Positions 8,352 to 16,420 of a DNA stretch of 64,000 nucleotides are shown piece after piece. The stretch lies in the NCBI GenBank assembly GCA_024709105.1, contig JANJXJ010000030.1:1-64000 (forward strand). Reading direction: 5' to 3'. The translations under genes and the position numbers were made by a program. The notes under the pieces were generated by a model that did not search any database, was not told where the DNA came from, and worked only from the letters and a program-made list of their open reading frames with translations. The DNA is from Lentimicrobium sp. (GTDB lineage Bacteria; Bacteroidota; Bacteroidia; Bacteroidales; Lentimicrobiaceae). How positions within the stretch are numbered: position 1 is the stretch's first letter; every line of letters begins with the position of its first letter.

Positions 8352-9116
8352 ATGAAGAAGTTAATTTTTGTTATGGCCATTGCTGCGGCATTAATGTCGT
8401 GCAATCAGACAGCCACCACAAATGCCGGAACAGAAAACGCTGACACGGTTCAATTGGTAAATGCACTCACCGAAGCCGAAATTGCTGATGGCTGGATGCT
8501 GATGTTTGATGGTGAGACCCCAGGAAAGTGGAGAGGTTATGGTAAAGATCATTTTCCTGCTGGTTGGGTAGTTGAAGAAGGGATGCTCAGATGCATAGGT
8601 TCCGGAAGAGGCGAAGCCGGAGCAGTTGAAGGTGGCGACATCATTTTCGATGAAAAATTCCAGAACTTTGAGCTCGCATTAGAATGGAAAATCTCTGATG
8701 GCGGTAACAGTGGTATTTTTTACCTGGCTCAGGAACTGCCTGATAAAACCATCTGGCAGACAGCTCCCGAAATGCAGGTGCTCGACAATACCAAACATCC
8801 CGACGGACGCGATGGACTGCACAGTGCAGGTGCTCTGTATGATATGATTGGCGTTCCCCAGGATAAAGTAAAACCTGTTGGAGAATGGAATCAGGTTAAG
8901 ATTCTGGTTTACAAAGGTCTGGTTGAACACTGGCTGAATGGCGAAAAGGTGGTTACTTATCATTTATGGACACCCGAATGGAACGAAATGGTGGCCAAAA
9001 GCAAGTTTCCCGAATACAATCCCGATTGGGCCAATATTGCTCAGGAAGGCTTTATCGGACTTCAGGATCATGGCGATGATGTTTGGTACAGAAACATCAA
9101 AATCAAGAAAATGTAG
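8352..9116 (+). CDS. DUF1080 (3-keto-disaccharide hydrolase family) lipoprotein
   Basis: I start at ATG 8352, giving 254 residues and a clean lipoprotein signal (MKKLIFVMAIAAALMSC, lipid Cys17). The upstream in-frame start at 8289 overlaps the previous gene and would bury the signal peptide. The body is a concanavalin-like beta sandwich of the DUF1080/PF06439 type: WMLMFDGETPGKWRGYG, GGNSGIFYLAQE, EMQVLDNTKHPDGRDG, WNQVKILVYKGLVEHWLNG and GFIGLQDHGDDVWYRNIKI. Family members cleave glycosides that have been oxidised at C3. With the upstream oxidoreductases and isomerase this completes a plausible oxidise, cleave and rework scheme outside the cytoplasm. It is the last gene of the operon; a strong terminator follows. 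Confidence 0.87.
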   Translation: MKKLIFVMAIAAALMSCNQTATTNAGTENADTVQLVNALTEAEIADGWMLMFDGETPGKWRGYGKDHFPAGWVVEEGMLRCIGSGRGEAGAVEGGDIIFDEKFQNFELALEWKISDGGNSGIFYLAQELPDKTIWQTAPEMQVLDNTKHPDGRDGLHSAGALYDMIGVPQDKVKPVGEWNQVKILVYKGLVEHWLNGEKVVTYHLWTPEWNEMVAKSKFPEYNPDWANIAQEGFIGLQDHGDDVWYRNIKIKKM

Positions 9117-9121
9117 TTTAC

Positions 9122-9157
9122 AAAAAAAAAGAGCCGGAATCACCGGCTCTTTTTTTG
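9122..9157. terminator. Bidirectional terminator between DUF1080 gene and metK
   Basis: An A run, the stem GAGCCGG/CCGGCTC (9131-9137 with 9143-9149) and a T run make this work on both strands for the two converging transcripts. Confidence 0.9.
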
Positions 9158-9165
9158 TAACGCTT

Positions 9166-10491
9166 TTACAGATTAAAAGCAGTCTTTATCTCATTGACAT
9201 AATCGGTTTCTTCCCAGGCAAAAAGTTTAACCTTTTTGTAATGGCGCACTACTCCGTCAGTTACTTTGTCGAATGTATCACCATTTGTATAATAAACTTC
9301 GGTTTCCACTTCCCTTGGGTCGCGGCCAAAATGTCCGTAACTTGCTGTGGGAGTGTAGATGGGGTTTTTTAATCCGAACCTTTTTATAATTGCGTACGGC
9401 CTGAGATCGAAAATATATTTCACCTTGTCTGCAATTTCGCCATCGGTCAGCAGGGTTCCGTTCTCTCCCTTAACTTTGGAAGTTCCGTAGGTATTAACAT
9501 AAACGCCTACAGGCTCGGCGATGCCAATGGCATAGGCCAATTGCACCAGCACTTCGTCGGCAACGCCGGCCGCTACCAGATTTTTGGCAATATGCCGGGC
9601 AGCATAAGCAGCTGAGCGGTCAACTTTAGACGGGTCTTTGCCCGAAAATGCACCTCCGCCATGAGCGCCTTTCCCGCCATAGGTGTCCACAATTATTTTG
9701 CGGCCTGTGAGCCCGGTATCTCCGTGAGGGCCACCAATTACAAACTTTCCTGTTGGATTCACATGCAGTTTGAAGTTGCCGTCAAAAAGTTTCTTCAAAT
9801 GAGCCGGCAGCTGATTAACCACAGTCGGTATTAAAATATTGCGGACATCATTTTCAATAAGCAGCCGCATTTTTTCGTCACCCTCTTTTACGGGAAGTGA
9901 TTTGTCGGCAAAATCATCATGCTGGGTTGAAATCACAATGGTATCAATCCTCACCGGATGATTGTGGTCATCGTATTCTATGGTTACCTGCGATTTTGAA
10001 TCGGGCCTCAGGTAAGTCATCAGTTTGCCTTCCTTGCGGATGCGGGCAAGTTCCTGAAGCAGCATATGCGAAAGTTCGATGGGCATGGGCATCAGGTTTT
10101 CCATATCGCGGGTGGCATAGCCAAACATCATGCCCTGGTCGCCTGCACCTTGATTTTCAGCATCTTCGCGGTCAACTCCGCGGTTAATGTCGTCGGATTG
10201 TTCGTGAATGGTTGAAATAATTCCACACGATTCACCTTCGAAGCGGTATTCGTTTTTGGTGTAGCCGATTTCCTTAATGGTATTTCTCACTACCTTGTGA
10301 AGATCAACATAACCATTGGTTTTTACCTCGCCGCTGCATACGGTTAGTCCGGTTGTAACCAAAGTTTCACATGCTACTTTCGAATTAGGGTCGAAACGCA
10401 GAAATTCATCAAGCAATGCATCAGATATCTGATCGGCAACTTTGTCGGGGTGCCCTTCCGATACCGATTCGGATGTAAATAAGTAAGCCAT
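9166..10491 (-). CDS. metK: S-adenosylmethionine synthase
   Basis: A 441-residue methionine adenosyltransferase, which makes S-adenosylmethionine from methionine and ATP in the cytoplasm. Signatures are [19 protein letters not shown] at the N-terminus, the hexapeptide-like [26 protein letters not shown] and the glycine-rich [19 protein letters not shown]. The length is slightly above the roughly 385-430 of most homologues, because of a loop near residues 160-195 as in other Bacteroidota. It is monocistronic by layout. I saw no SAM riboswitch: the roughly 120-base leader holds only a TAnnTTTG promoter element and a small CCGGAA-type palindrome. Confidence 0.97.
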   Translation of the reverse strand: MAYLFTSESVSEGHPDKVADQISDALLDEFLRFDPNSKVACETLVTTGLTVCSGEVKTNGYVDLHKVVRNTIKEIGYTKNEYRFEGESCGIISTIHEQSDDINRGVDREDAENQGAGDQGMMFGYATRDMENLMPMPIELSHMLLQELARIRKEGKLMTYLRPDSKSQVTIEYDDHNHPVRIDTIVISTQHDDFADKSLPVKEGDEKMRLLIENDVRNILIPTVVNQLPAHLKKLFDGNFKLHVNPTGKFVIGGPHGDTGLTGRKIIVDTYGGKGAHGGGAFSGKDPSKVDRSAAYAARHIAKNLVAAGVADEVLVQLAYAIGIAEPVGVYVNTYGTSKVKGENGTLLTDGEIADKVKYIFDLRPYAIIKRFGLKNPIYTPTASYGHFGRDPREVETEVYYTNGDTFDKVTDGVVRHYKKVKLFAWEETDYVNEIKTAFNL

Positions 10492-10619
10492 TACAGCACT
10501 ATTTTTAGTAATAAAATAAAGTGAGATGGGAAAATAAGATCAAAGGCAGGACTTGCTTTAGCATTTTTTTTAATGGTTGCAATCAATCAAATCTTTCCAT
10601 TCCGGAACTTCCGGCGCGG

Positions 10620-10627
10620 CAAAGGTA
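10620..10627 (-). promoter_or_regulatory. metK promoter -7 element
   Basis: On the reverse strand TACCTTTG matches TAnnTTTG. No clear TTTG lies 19-22 bases upstream, so only the -7 box is supported. The leader to the ATG would be about 120 bases. Confidence 0.4.
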
Positions 10628-10974
10628 CTCTTTTTTATTTTATACGGAAGTAGTGTTTAATGCGTAAATGCAATATTTTTCCTGAAAATTCAGATTGTTG
10701 CCTTTTAAAAAGCTACGATTTTGTTTATGTCAGTTCCTGAAATCATACAATAAAGAAAATAATGCTATTGGATTTTATGGTTCTTTAAATAGAATTTTTA
10801 AAGAAAAATTAGCATGAAAAAAGGAAAAAGACCATGGATAAATAGCTCTTATTTGCCATTGCAATCGTTTGTAATTTTGAATTATTTTTTGAGGGTACTA
10901 TGTGTAAAATGTTGATTAAAAGCAAAGTAGCGTTGTAATTTGTGTAAACTTTCCGGGAATTTAAGGCATGTAGC
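10628..10974. other. AT-rich intergenic region without recognisable gene
   Basis: About 350 bases between the metK promoter and the carboxyltransferase promoter. It contains one ATG-started 33-codon frame (10814-10915) of low-complexity composition that I do not accept as a gene. No repeat or RNA structure stands out. Confidence 0.5.
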
Positions 10975-11003
10975 TTTGGGTTTTAAATTATGTATTACCT
11001 TTG
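10975..11003 (+). promoter_or_regulatory. Promoter of the carboxyltransferase-biotin carrier operon
   Basis: TTTG (10975-10978), 17 bases, then TACCTTTG (10996-11003). Transcription would start near 11010, downstream of the first possible ATG at 10990. This decides the later start at 11071 for the gene. Confidence 0.5.
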
Positions 11004-11070
11004 TGTGCTTTGCCGGATTGCAGAACCGGTATCAGGGACATTAAAAGGAACATTATCTAAATCTTCGGAT

Positions 11071-12618
11071 ATGTCATTAACCAAAAAAACATCAGACCTC
11101 AAAAAGAGGATGCGTGATGCGTTGATGGGAGGTGGACAGGTTGCGATTGATAAACAAAAAGCCACGGGAAAAATGACCGCCCGTGAGCGTATCATAGCGC
11201 TTGTAGACCCCAAATCGTTTCACGAGTACGACCTGTTTGTTGAACATGCAGGCAAGGACTTCAACATGGGCGATAAGTATTTGCCCGGCGATGGAGTAAT
11301 TACCGGCACCGGAACCATAAACGGGTATCCTGTTTGTATTTATGCACAGGACTTTACTGTGGCCGGAGGATCCCTTGGCTGGATGCATGCCAAAAAGATC
11401 ACCAAAATCATGGATCATGCCATGAAGCTTAAGGTTCCTATTATCGGAATCAACGACTCGGGCGGTGCACGTATTCAGGAAGGGGTAAATTCTCTTGCCG
11501 GATATGGTGAAATCTTTTACCGCAATACCCAGGCTTCGGGAGTCATTCCGCAAATCAGTGTTATCCTTGGCCCTTGTGCCGGAGGTGCTGTTTATTCACC
11601 AGCTCTTACCGATTTCGTTTTTGTGGTTGATAAAATCTCAAAAATGTTCATTACCGGCCCTGAAGTTATCAAGACAGTGCTTGGTGAAGAGATTTCGATG
11701 GAAGAACTCGGAGGTGCCAGGGTACAAAGCGAAATTACCGGAAATGCTCACTTCTTTGCCGAAAGTGAACAGGAATGCTTCGAACAGATTAAAACCCTCT
11801 GCAGTTTTATTCCCTGGAATAATATTAAAAAAGCAGAAGCCTTCCCCAAAAAACCTCCCCGCACACGCAATTACAATCTCGAAAACATTTTCCCAACCAA
11901 CCCAAGGCAGCCGTACGACGTTAAAGACATCATCAAAGCAATTGTTGATGATTCCGAATTCTTTGAAGTTCAGGCAATGTTTGCTGCCAATATCGTTATC
12001 GGTTTCGCACGTCTGAATGGCAATACTGTTGGGTTTGTTGCCAATCAGCCCCTTGTTCTGGCAGGTGTACTCGATGTTGACTCTTCTGATAAAGCCGCCC
12101 GTTTCATCCGCTACTGCGATGCATTTAATGTGCCTTTGGTAACTTTGGTTGATTTGCCCGGCTATCTCCCCGGAGTTGATCAGGAGCATGCCGGTGTTAT
12201 CCGTCACGGTGCAAAGGTGTTGTATGCTTACTCCGAAGCTACTGTTCCCAAAATGACAGTAATTTTGCGTAAAGCTTATGGAGGAGGATACATTGCCATG
12301 TGTTCAAGCCACCTCAGAGCCGACTTTGTATTTGCCTGGCCTACTGCCGAAATCGCAGTTATGGGCCCCGAAGGCGCCGCCAATATCATCTTCAGGAATG
12401 AAATTAAAAATGCCGAAAATCCTGAAGAAATGCGCAAGCTGAAGATCAAAGAATATAAGGAAAAATTTGCCAACCCTTATGTTGCTGCAGCTTACGGTTA
12501 TGTTGATGCAGTTGTTGAGCCAGCGGAAACCCGCAATATGCTCATCCATGCCCTGGAAATCTCTGCCGAAAAAGTAGAGGTTACCCCGAATAAAAAACAT
12601 GGAATTCCACCGTTTTAA
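11071..12618 (+). CDS. Acyl-CoA carboxylase/decarboxylase carboxyltransferase subunit (propionyl/methylmalonyl-CoA type)
   Basis: From ATG 11071 the protein has 515 residues and begins MSLTKKTSDLKKRMRDALMG, the normal start of this family. The 27-residue longer frame from 10990 spans the promoter. Both crotonase-like lobes are present, with the first oxyanion region at IGINDSGGARIQEGVNSLAG and the second at DLPGYLPGVDQEHAGVIRHG and GGGYIAMCSSH. Such subunits move CO2 between carboxybiotin and propionyl-CoA or methylmalonyl-CoA. A biotin carrier follows after 9 bases. No biotin carboxylase, OadG-like or membrane decarboxylase subunit is next to it, so the complex must be completed from elsewhere. 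The direction (carboxylase or Na+-pumping decarboxylase) cannot be decided here. Confidence 0.92.
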   Translation: MSLTKKTSDLKKRMRDALMGGGQVAIDKQKATGKMTARERIIALVDPKSFHEYDLFVEHAGKDFNMGDKYLPGDGVITGTGTINGYPVCIYAQDFTVAGGSLGWMHAKKITKIMDHAMKLKVPIIGINDSGGARIQEGVNSLAGYGEIFYRNTQASGVIPQISVILGPCAGGAVYSPALTDFVFVVDKISKMFITGPEVIKTVLGEEISMEELGGARVQSEITGNAHFFAESEQECFEQIKTLCSFIPWNNIKKAEAFPKKPPRTRNYNLENIFPTNPRQPYDVKDIIKAIVDDSEFFEVQAMFAANIVIGFARLNGNTVGFVANQPLVLAGVLDVDSSDKAARFIRYCDAFNVPLVTLVDLPGYLPGVDQEHAGVIRHGAKVLYAYSEATVPKMTVILRKAYGGGYIAMCSSHLRADFVFAWPTAEIAVMGPEGAANIIFRNEIKNAENPEEMRKLKIKEYKEKFANPYVAAAYGYVDAVVEPAETRNMLIHALEISAEKVEVTPNKKHGIPPF

Positions 12619-12627
12619 TTCATTGTT

Positions 12628-12954
12628 ATGGAAGAAAGCAACAATTCGCCGGTTTTCAAAACCATTATTATTGATAACGTCAAATATAAGACTACACTTA
12701 CCAAAAAGTTTATGGCACGTAAGTCTTATGAACCTGCTGATCTGAATAAGGTGTACTCTTTTATCCCGGGAACCATTCGCAAGGTTTTCGTAAAAGAAGG
12801 AGCCAAAGTAAAACAGGGCACTCATTTACTTGAGCTCGAAGCCATGAAAATGGTAAATAATATCGTAGCTCCTGTTGATGGCATTGTTACAAGAATTAAT
12901 GTTAAGTCTGGTGATCTGGTAGCGAAAAATTTCCTGCTGGTCGAAATGAACTGA
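12628..12954 (+). CDS. Biotin carboxyl carrier protein (biotin/lipoyl attachment domain)
   Basis: A 108-residue protein whose last 75 residues are a biotinyl domain with the ELEAMKM signature, biotin going on Lys74. The paired hairpin GTIRKVFVKEGAKVKQGTHL and IVAPVDGIVTRINVKSGDLV frames it. The first 35 residues form a short beta segment (VKYKTTLTKKFMARKSYEP) common in carriers of sodium-pumping decarboxylases and propionyl-CoA carboxylases of Bacteroidota. It shuttles carboxybiotin to the carboxyltransferase encoded just upstream. It ends the operon. Confidence 0.92.
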   Translation: MEESNNSPVFKTIIIDNVKYKTTLTKKFMARKSYEPADLNKVYSFIPGTIRKVFVKEGAKVKQGTHLLELEAMKMVNNIVAPVDGIVTRINVKSGDLVAKNFLLVEMN

Positions 12955-12971
12955 ACCGGATAATAAAATTG

Positions 12972-13001
12972 AAAGGCTGCCTCAAGGGCGGCCTTTTTTT
13001 T
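12972..13001 (+). terminator. Rho-independent terminator of the carboxyltransferase operon
   Basis: AAGGCTGCC pairs with GGCGGCCTT (one G-T) around a TCAAG loop, followed by eight T's. Confidence 0.9.
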
Positions 13002-13065
13002 GCAATGGTACTCAGATATTATTAGAGAAACATTCGGGAATATGCCAACTCTGGTAAGATTTTTA

Positions 13066-13158
13066 TAAATTTGCTTTATATACCGGCAGGGCCTTTCATT
13101 GCCCGGTTAATTAAAAGTAATCTGGTAACTTTCAAGGAAAATCAAACTTGTAGTTTTG
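13066..13158 (+). promoter_or_regulatory. Candidate promoter region of the PIF1-like helicase gene
   Basis: Two -7-like boxes occur: TAAATTTG (13066-13073) and TAGTTTTG (13151-13158). Neither has a convincing TTTG at the usual distance, so which one is used is open. The gene starts at 13226. Confidence 0.3.
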
Positions 13159-13225
13159 AATTCTATAAAAGTTCTTTCTTTAAACTGCTTAAAATAAGCA
13201 GATTGTAACATTTATTAAGTAATCT

Positions 13226-15790
13226 ATGGAAAACAGGAAGCCGGAAATAGTAGTCAATGAACCTTCTGTTTACTATGACAATGAGATGCTCAGACTGGCA
13301 TCTGAGTATGTTCAAAATACAAATACACATATTTTCCTGACAGGGAAAGCTGGTACAGGCAAGACTACCTTTTTGCGTAACATTCGCAATATTTCATTTA
13401 AGCGGATGATAGTTGTTGCGCCAACCGGAGTAGCAGCCATCAACGCCGGAGGTGTTACCATACATTCGTTTTTCCAGCTTCCGTTTGGCCCTCAGCTACC
13501 CGAAGAGGCTGTATTGCCCGGCGAAACCGACCCTGAACGTGTAAAATCCGGTGCTGCGCGATATCAGAAAATAAATCGTACTAAAATCAACATCATAAAA
13601 AGTCTCGACTTATTGGTTATTGATGAAATAAGTATGGTAAGAGCCGATTTACTCGATGCCATAGATGCGGTTTTGCGAAAATACCGCAACCGGCATTTGC
13701 CTTTCGGCGGGGTTCAGTTGCTTATGATTGGCGACCTGCACCAGCTTTCGCCGATTGCCAGAGAAGATGAATGGATGTTGCTGAGTAAATATTATGATTC
13801 AGTCTATTTCTTCAGCAGCAGGGCATTGCAACAATGCCATTATGTGAGTATTGAACTTAAACATGTGTACCGACAGGCCGATATTCGCTTTGTGGAACTG
13901 CTGAATAAGGTGCGCGACAATAAACTAGACCCGGATTCTGTTCAACTGCTGAATCAGAGATATATTAAAGGTTTTGTTATTCCTGAAAACGAAGGATACA
14001 TCACACTAACTACCCATAATAATCAGGCCAGAGAAATCAATCAGCGAAAGCTTGAACAGCTTAATTCAAAAATATTGCGGTTCACAGCTGAAATTGATGG
14101 CGATTTTCCTGAATACTCTTTTCCAACTGATGAAAGCCTTGAGCTTAAGATTGGTGCTCAGGTAATGTTTGTAAAAAATGACCCTGACCCGGCAAAGCGT
14201 TTTTTTAACGGGAAAATCGGCAAACTAACCGGTAAAGAAGATGATGTTCTTTATGTGGAATGCCCGGGCGATCATGAAATAATAGCTGTTGAACCTTTGG
14301 TTTGGCACAATTGCAGGTATTCGCTCGATGCTGAAACTAATGAGATCAGGGAGACTATTATAGGAACTTTTACACAGTTTCCGCTCAAACTGGCATGGGC
14401 TATAACTATTCATAAAAGCCAGGGACTCACATTCGACAGGGCAGTAATTGATGCCAATGCAGCTTTTGCGCACGGGCAGGTGTATGTGGCGCTGAGCCGC
14501 TGCCGCACACTCGAAGGCCTGGTATTGAGTTCGCCTATTAACCCGTCATCGGTAAAATCTGATTACACTATTGATGGATTTGTCAGCAATATTGAGGCCA
14601 ACCAACCCGACGACAACCGATTGCTCCAGGATAAAATCAGGTTTCAGCAATCTGTGGTTCTTGAGCTTTTTAATTTTGATTCACTTCAACGAAATTTAAA
14701 CCGGCTGACTAAAGCCATTCAGGACAATGCCACAACGCTGGAGACTGCTTACATTGCTGATATTTCAATAAAATCCTCGCGTTTTAATAACGAAGTGGTG
14801 GCCATTGGCAATAAGTTCAGGCAACAGCTTATGCAAATGTTCAGCAGCGGTAATCTGGTTGAATCTGATCAGCAGTTACAGGAGCGCATTCAAAAAGCCG
14901 GATCTTATTTTGTTCCATTAATTCAGGCCTTGTTTTTCAAAGAAAAGGGGTTGCCTGAAACCGACAATAAAGCCGTTAAAAAGCTGATTGGCGATGTGCT
15001 GGATAGTATTCATCAGGAAGCGTGGAGCAAATTGGTTTGCCTGAGGTCGGTGACAAATGGATTCAGAATTGCAGAGTTTCTGAAAACCAGAGCACTATCA
15101 TCCATCGAAAGTCCAGTGTTTGAAAAGACTGATACAGTGATAATTACAACGGGGAAAACTTCCGATAAAAAATTGTACGAACTAATAAGGCAATGGCGCG
15201 ACTCCACCGCCGAACAACTTGATGTTCCGGTATATCAGGTGCTGCCGCAAAAAACCATGAAAGAGCTGGTTGCCAGATTACCCCGAAGCATTGCTGAACT
15301 CAGGAAGATTTCAGGTATAGGCAAAGTAAAAGCCGCTTCGTTTGGTGATGATATTTTAAAAATCATTTCATCTTATACCGGACAAAAAATCCTGGAAGAA
15401 GAGCTTCCTGAAAAATTGCATGATCCCGAAAGGAATAGAAAAGCTAATCCCAGGCCTGAAAAGGATCAATCGAAACGCATCAGCCTGAACATGTTCAGGG
15501 AAGGAAAGAGTATTGACGAAATTGCCCGGATTCGAAGTCTTGCTGTTTCTACCATCGAAGGTCATCTGTCCATGTATGTTTCAAAGGGAGAACTTTCTCC
15601 GGAAGAACTGATGCCTTCTGACAAAATTGAAGTGATCAGCAAATATTTTCTCGAAAGTCAGAATCCAAGGCTGGCAGATGCAAAAACTGAATTGGGCAAT
15701 GATGTAAGCTTCGGCGAATTAAGGATTGTACTCAACTACCTTATTTTTACGGGAGAAATTGAAATTAATAAAACCGGGACACTGGAATAG
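13226..15790 (+). CDS. PIF1/RecD-like DNA helicase with HRDC and HTH C-terminal domains
   Basis: An 854-residue superfamily 1 helicase. Walker A is GKAGTGKTT (residues 40-48) and Walker B LLVIDEISMV (Asp133-Glu134). GDLHQLSPIAREDEW and the C-terminal helicase motif LAWAITIHKSQGLTF then YVALSRCRTLEGL are as in PIF1-type enzymes. After about residue 480 the protein continues with a linker, an HRDC-like domain (about 648-720, with LPRSIAELRKISGIGKVKA) and a helicase-tail HTH domain (about 749-800, with GKSIDEIARIRSLAVSTIEG). HRDC and this HTH are usually found on RecQ, so here they are fused to a different motor. It probably unwinds DNA at forks or G-rich structures. Its stop codon abuts the stop of convergent engB with no base between. 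Confidence 0.88.
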   Translation: MENRKPEIVVNEPSVYYDNEMLRLASEYVQNTNTHIFLTGKAGTGKTTFLRNIRNISFKRMIVVAPTGVAAINAGGVTIHSFFQLPFGPQLPEEAVLPGETDPERVKSGAARYQKINRTKINIIKSLDLLVIDEISMVRADLLDAIDAVLRKYRNRHLPFGGVQLLMIGDLHQLSPIAREDEWMLLSKYYDSVYFFSSRALQQCHYVSIELKHVYRQADIRFVELLNKVRDNKLDPDSVQLLNQRYIKGFVIPENEGYITLTTHNNQAREINQRKLEQLNSKILRFTAEIDGDFPEYSFPTDESLELKIGAQVMFVKNDPDPAKRFFNGKIGKLTGKEDDVLYVECPGDHEIIAVEPLVWHNCRYSLDAETNEIRETIIGTFTQFPLKLAWAITIHKSQGLTFDRAVIDANAAFAHGQVYVALSRCRTLEGLVLSSPINPSSVKSDYTIDGFVSNIEANQPDDNRLLQDKIRFQQSVVLELFNFDSLQRNLNRLTKAIQDNATTLETAYIADISIKSSRFNNEVVAIGNKFRQQLMQMFSSGNLVESDQQLQERIQKAGSYFVPLIQALFFKEKGLPETDNKAVKKLIGDVLDSIHQEAWSKLVCLRSVTNGFRIAEFLKTRALSSIESPVFEKTDTVIITTGKTSDKKLYELIRQWRDSTAEQLDVPVYQVLPQKTMKELVARLPRSIAELRKISGIGKVKAASFGDDILKIISSYTGQKILEEELPEKLHDPERNRKANPRPEKDQSKRISLNMFREGKSIDEIARIRSLAVSTIEGHLSMYVSKGELSPEELMPSDKIEVISKYFLESQNPRLADAKTELGNDVSFGELRIVLNYLIFTGEIEINKTGTLE

Positions 15791-16420
15791 TTAGTTCTGC
15801 GGGCTGTTATTATTCAGATATTCTTTAAAATCCTTGTTGCCAGCTTCAATAAATGAAAGAATATCTGACCTTCCCATGCTATTTTCAGCGGAAGTAATGA
15901 AGGAAACCGGCAGCTCTTCCCAGGTCTCTGACAATTTTGCCTTAAAAGCTGCGATGTTTGATGTAAGACTGTTTTGAGTTAATTTGTCGGCTTTGGTAAA
16001 CACAACAGCCAAAGGCAAGCCAGCTTCACCCAGCCAGTTGATAAAATCGAGGTCAGCTTTTTTGGGCTCAATCCGCGAATCTACCAGCACAAAAGTGGTT
16101 ACCAGGTTTTGTCTTTTGGTAAGGTAGGTTTTGATCATGCCTTCCCATTTTTCGCGTTCTTTCTTCGAAATGCGCGCATAACCGTACCCGGGCAAATCTA
16201 CCAGATACCATTCCCCGTTCACTTCAAAATGGTTGATGAGTTTGGTTTTGCCCGGTGTGGATGATGTTTTGGCCAGGCCTTTCCGGTTGAGCAGCATATT
16301 GATGAGCGATGACTTGCCAACGTTTGACCTGCCGATAAAAGCATATTCAGGCTTTACCGGAGGCGGGCATTTGGCAGGGTTGGTGTTGCTCAGCAGAAAT
16401 TCAGCAGTATTTATAATCAT
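15791..16420 (-). CDS. engB: Ribosome biogenesis GTP-binding protein EngB/YsxC
   Basis: A 209-residue small GTPase needed for 50S subunit assembly. It shows G1 GRSNVGKSSLI (residues 30-40), G2 with SSTPGKTKLINHF, G3 DLPGYG, G4 FTKADKL and G5 ITSAEN. The length is usual for the family. Its start overlaps the stop of the acyltransferase gene upstream by four bases, so it is the third gene of a glsA-glsB-engB transcript. The TYA-free 3' end touches the convergent helicase gene. Confidence 0.95.
   Translation of the reverse strand: MIINTAEFLLSNTNPAKCPPPVKPEYAFIGRSNVGKSSLINMLLNRKGLAKTSSTPGKTKLINHFEVNGEWYLVDLPGYGYARISKKEREKWEGMIKTYLTKRQNLVTTFVLVDSRIEPKKADLDFINWLGEAGLPLAVVFTKADKLTQNSLTSNIAAFKAKLSETWEELPVSFITSAENSMGRSDILSFIEAGNKDFKEYLNNNSPQN

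Noticed and set aside
10492-10640. SAM riboswitch upstream of metK
   Set aside because: The leader lacks the multi-stem SAM-I core or a SAM-II pseudoknot pattern; only a short CCGGAA palindrome is seen.
10814-10915. 33-codon ORF before the carboxyltransferase promoter
   Set aside because: Short, no conserved features, in AT-rich DNA; chance frame.
11638-12207. 189-residue open frame opposite the carboxyltransferase
   Set aside because: Shadow of a certain gene, no recognisable domain.
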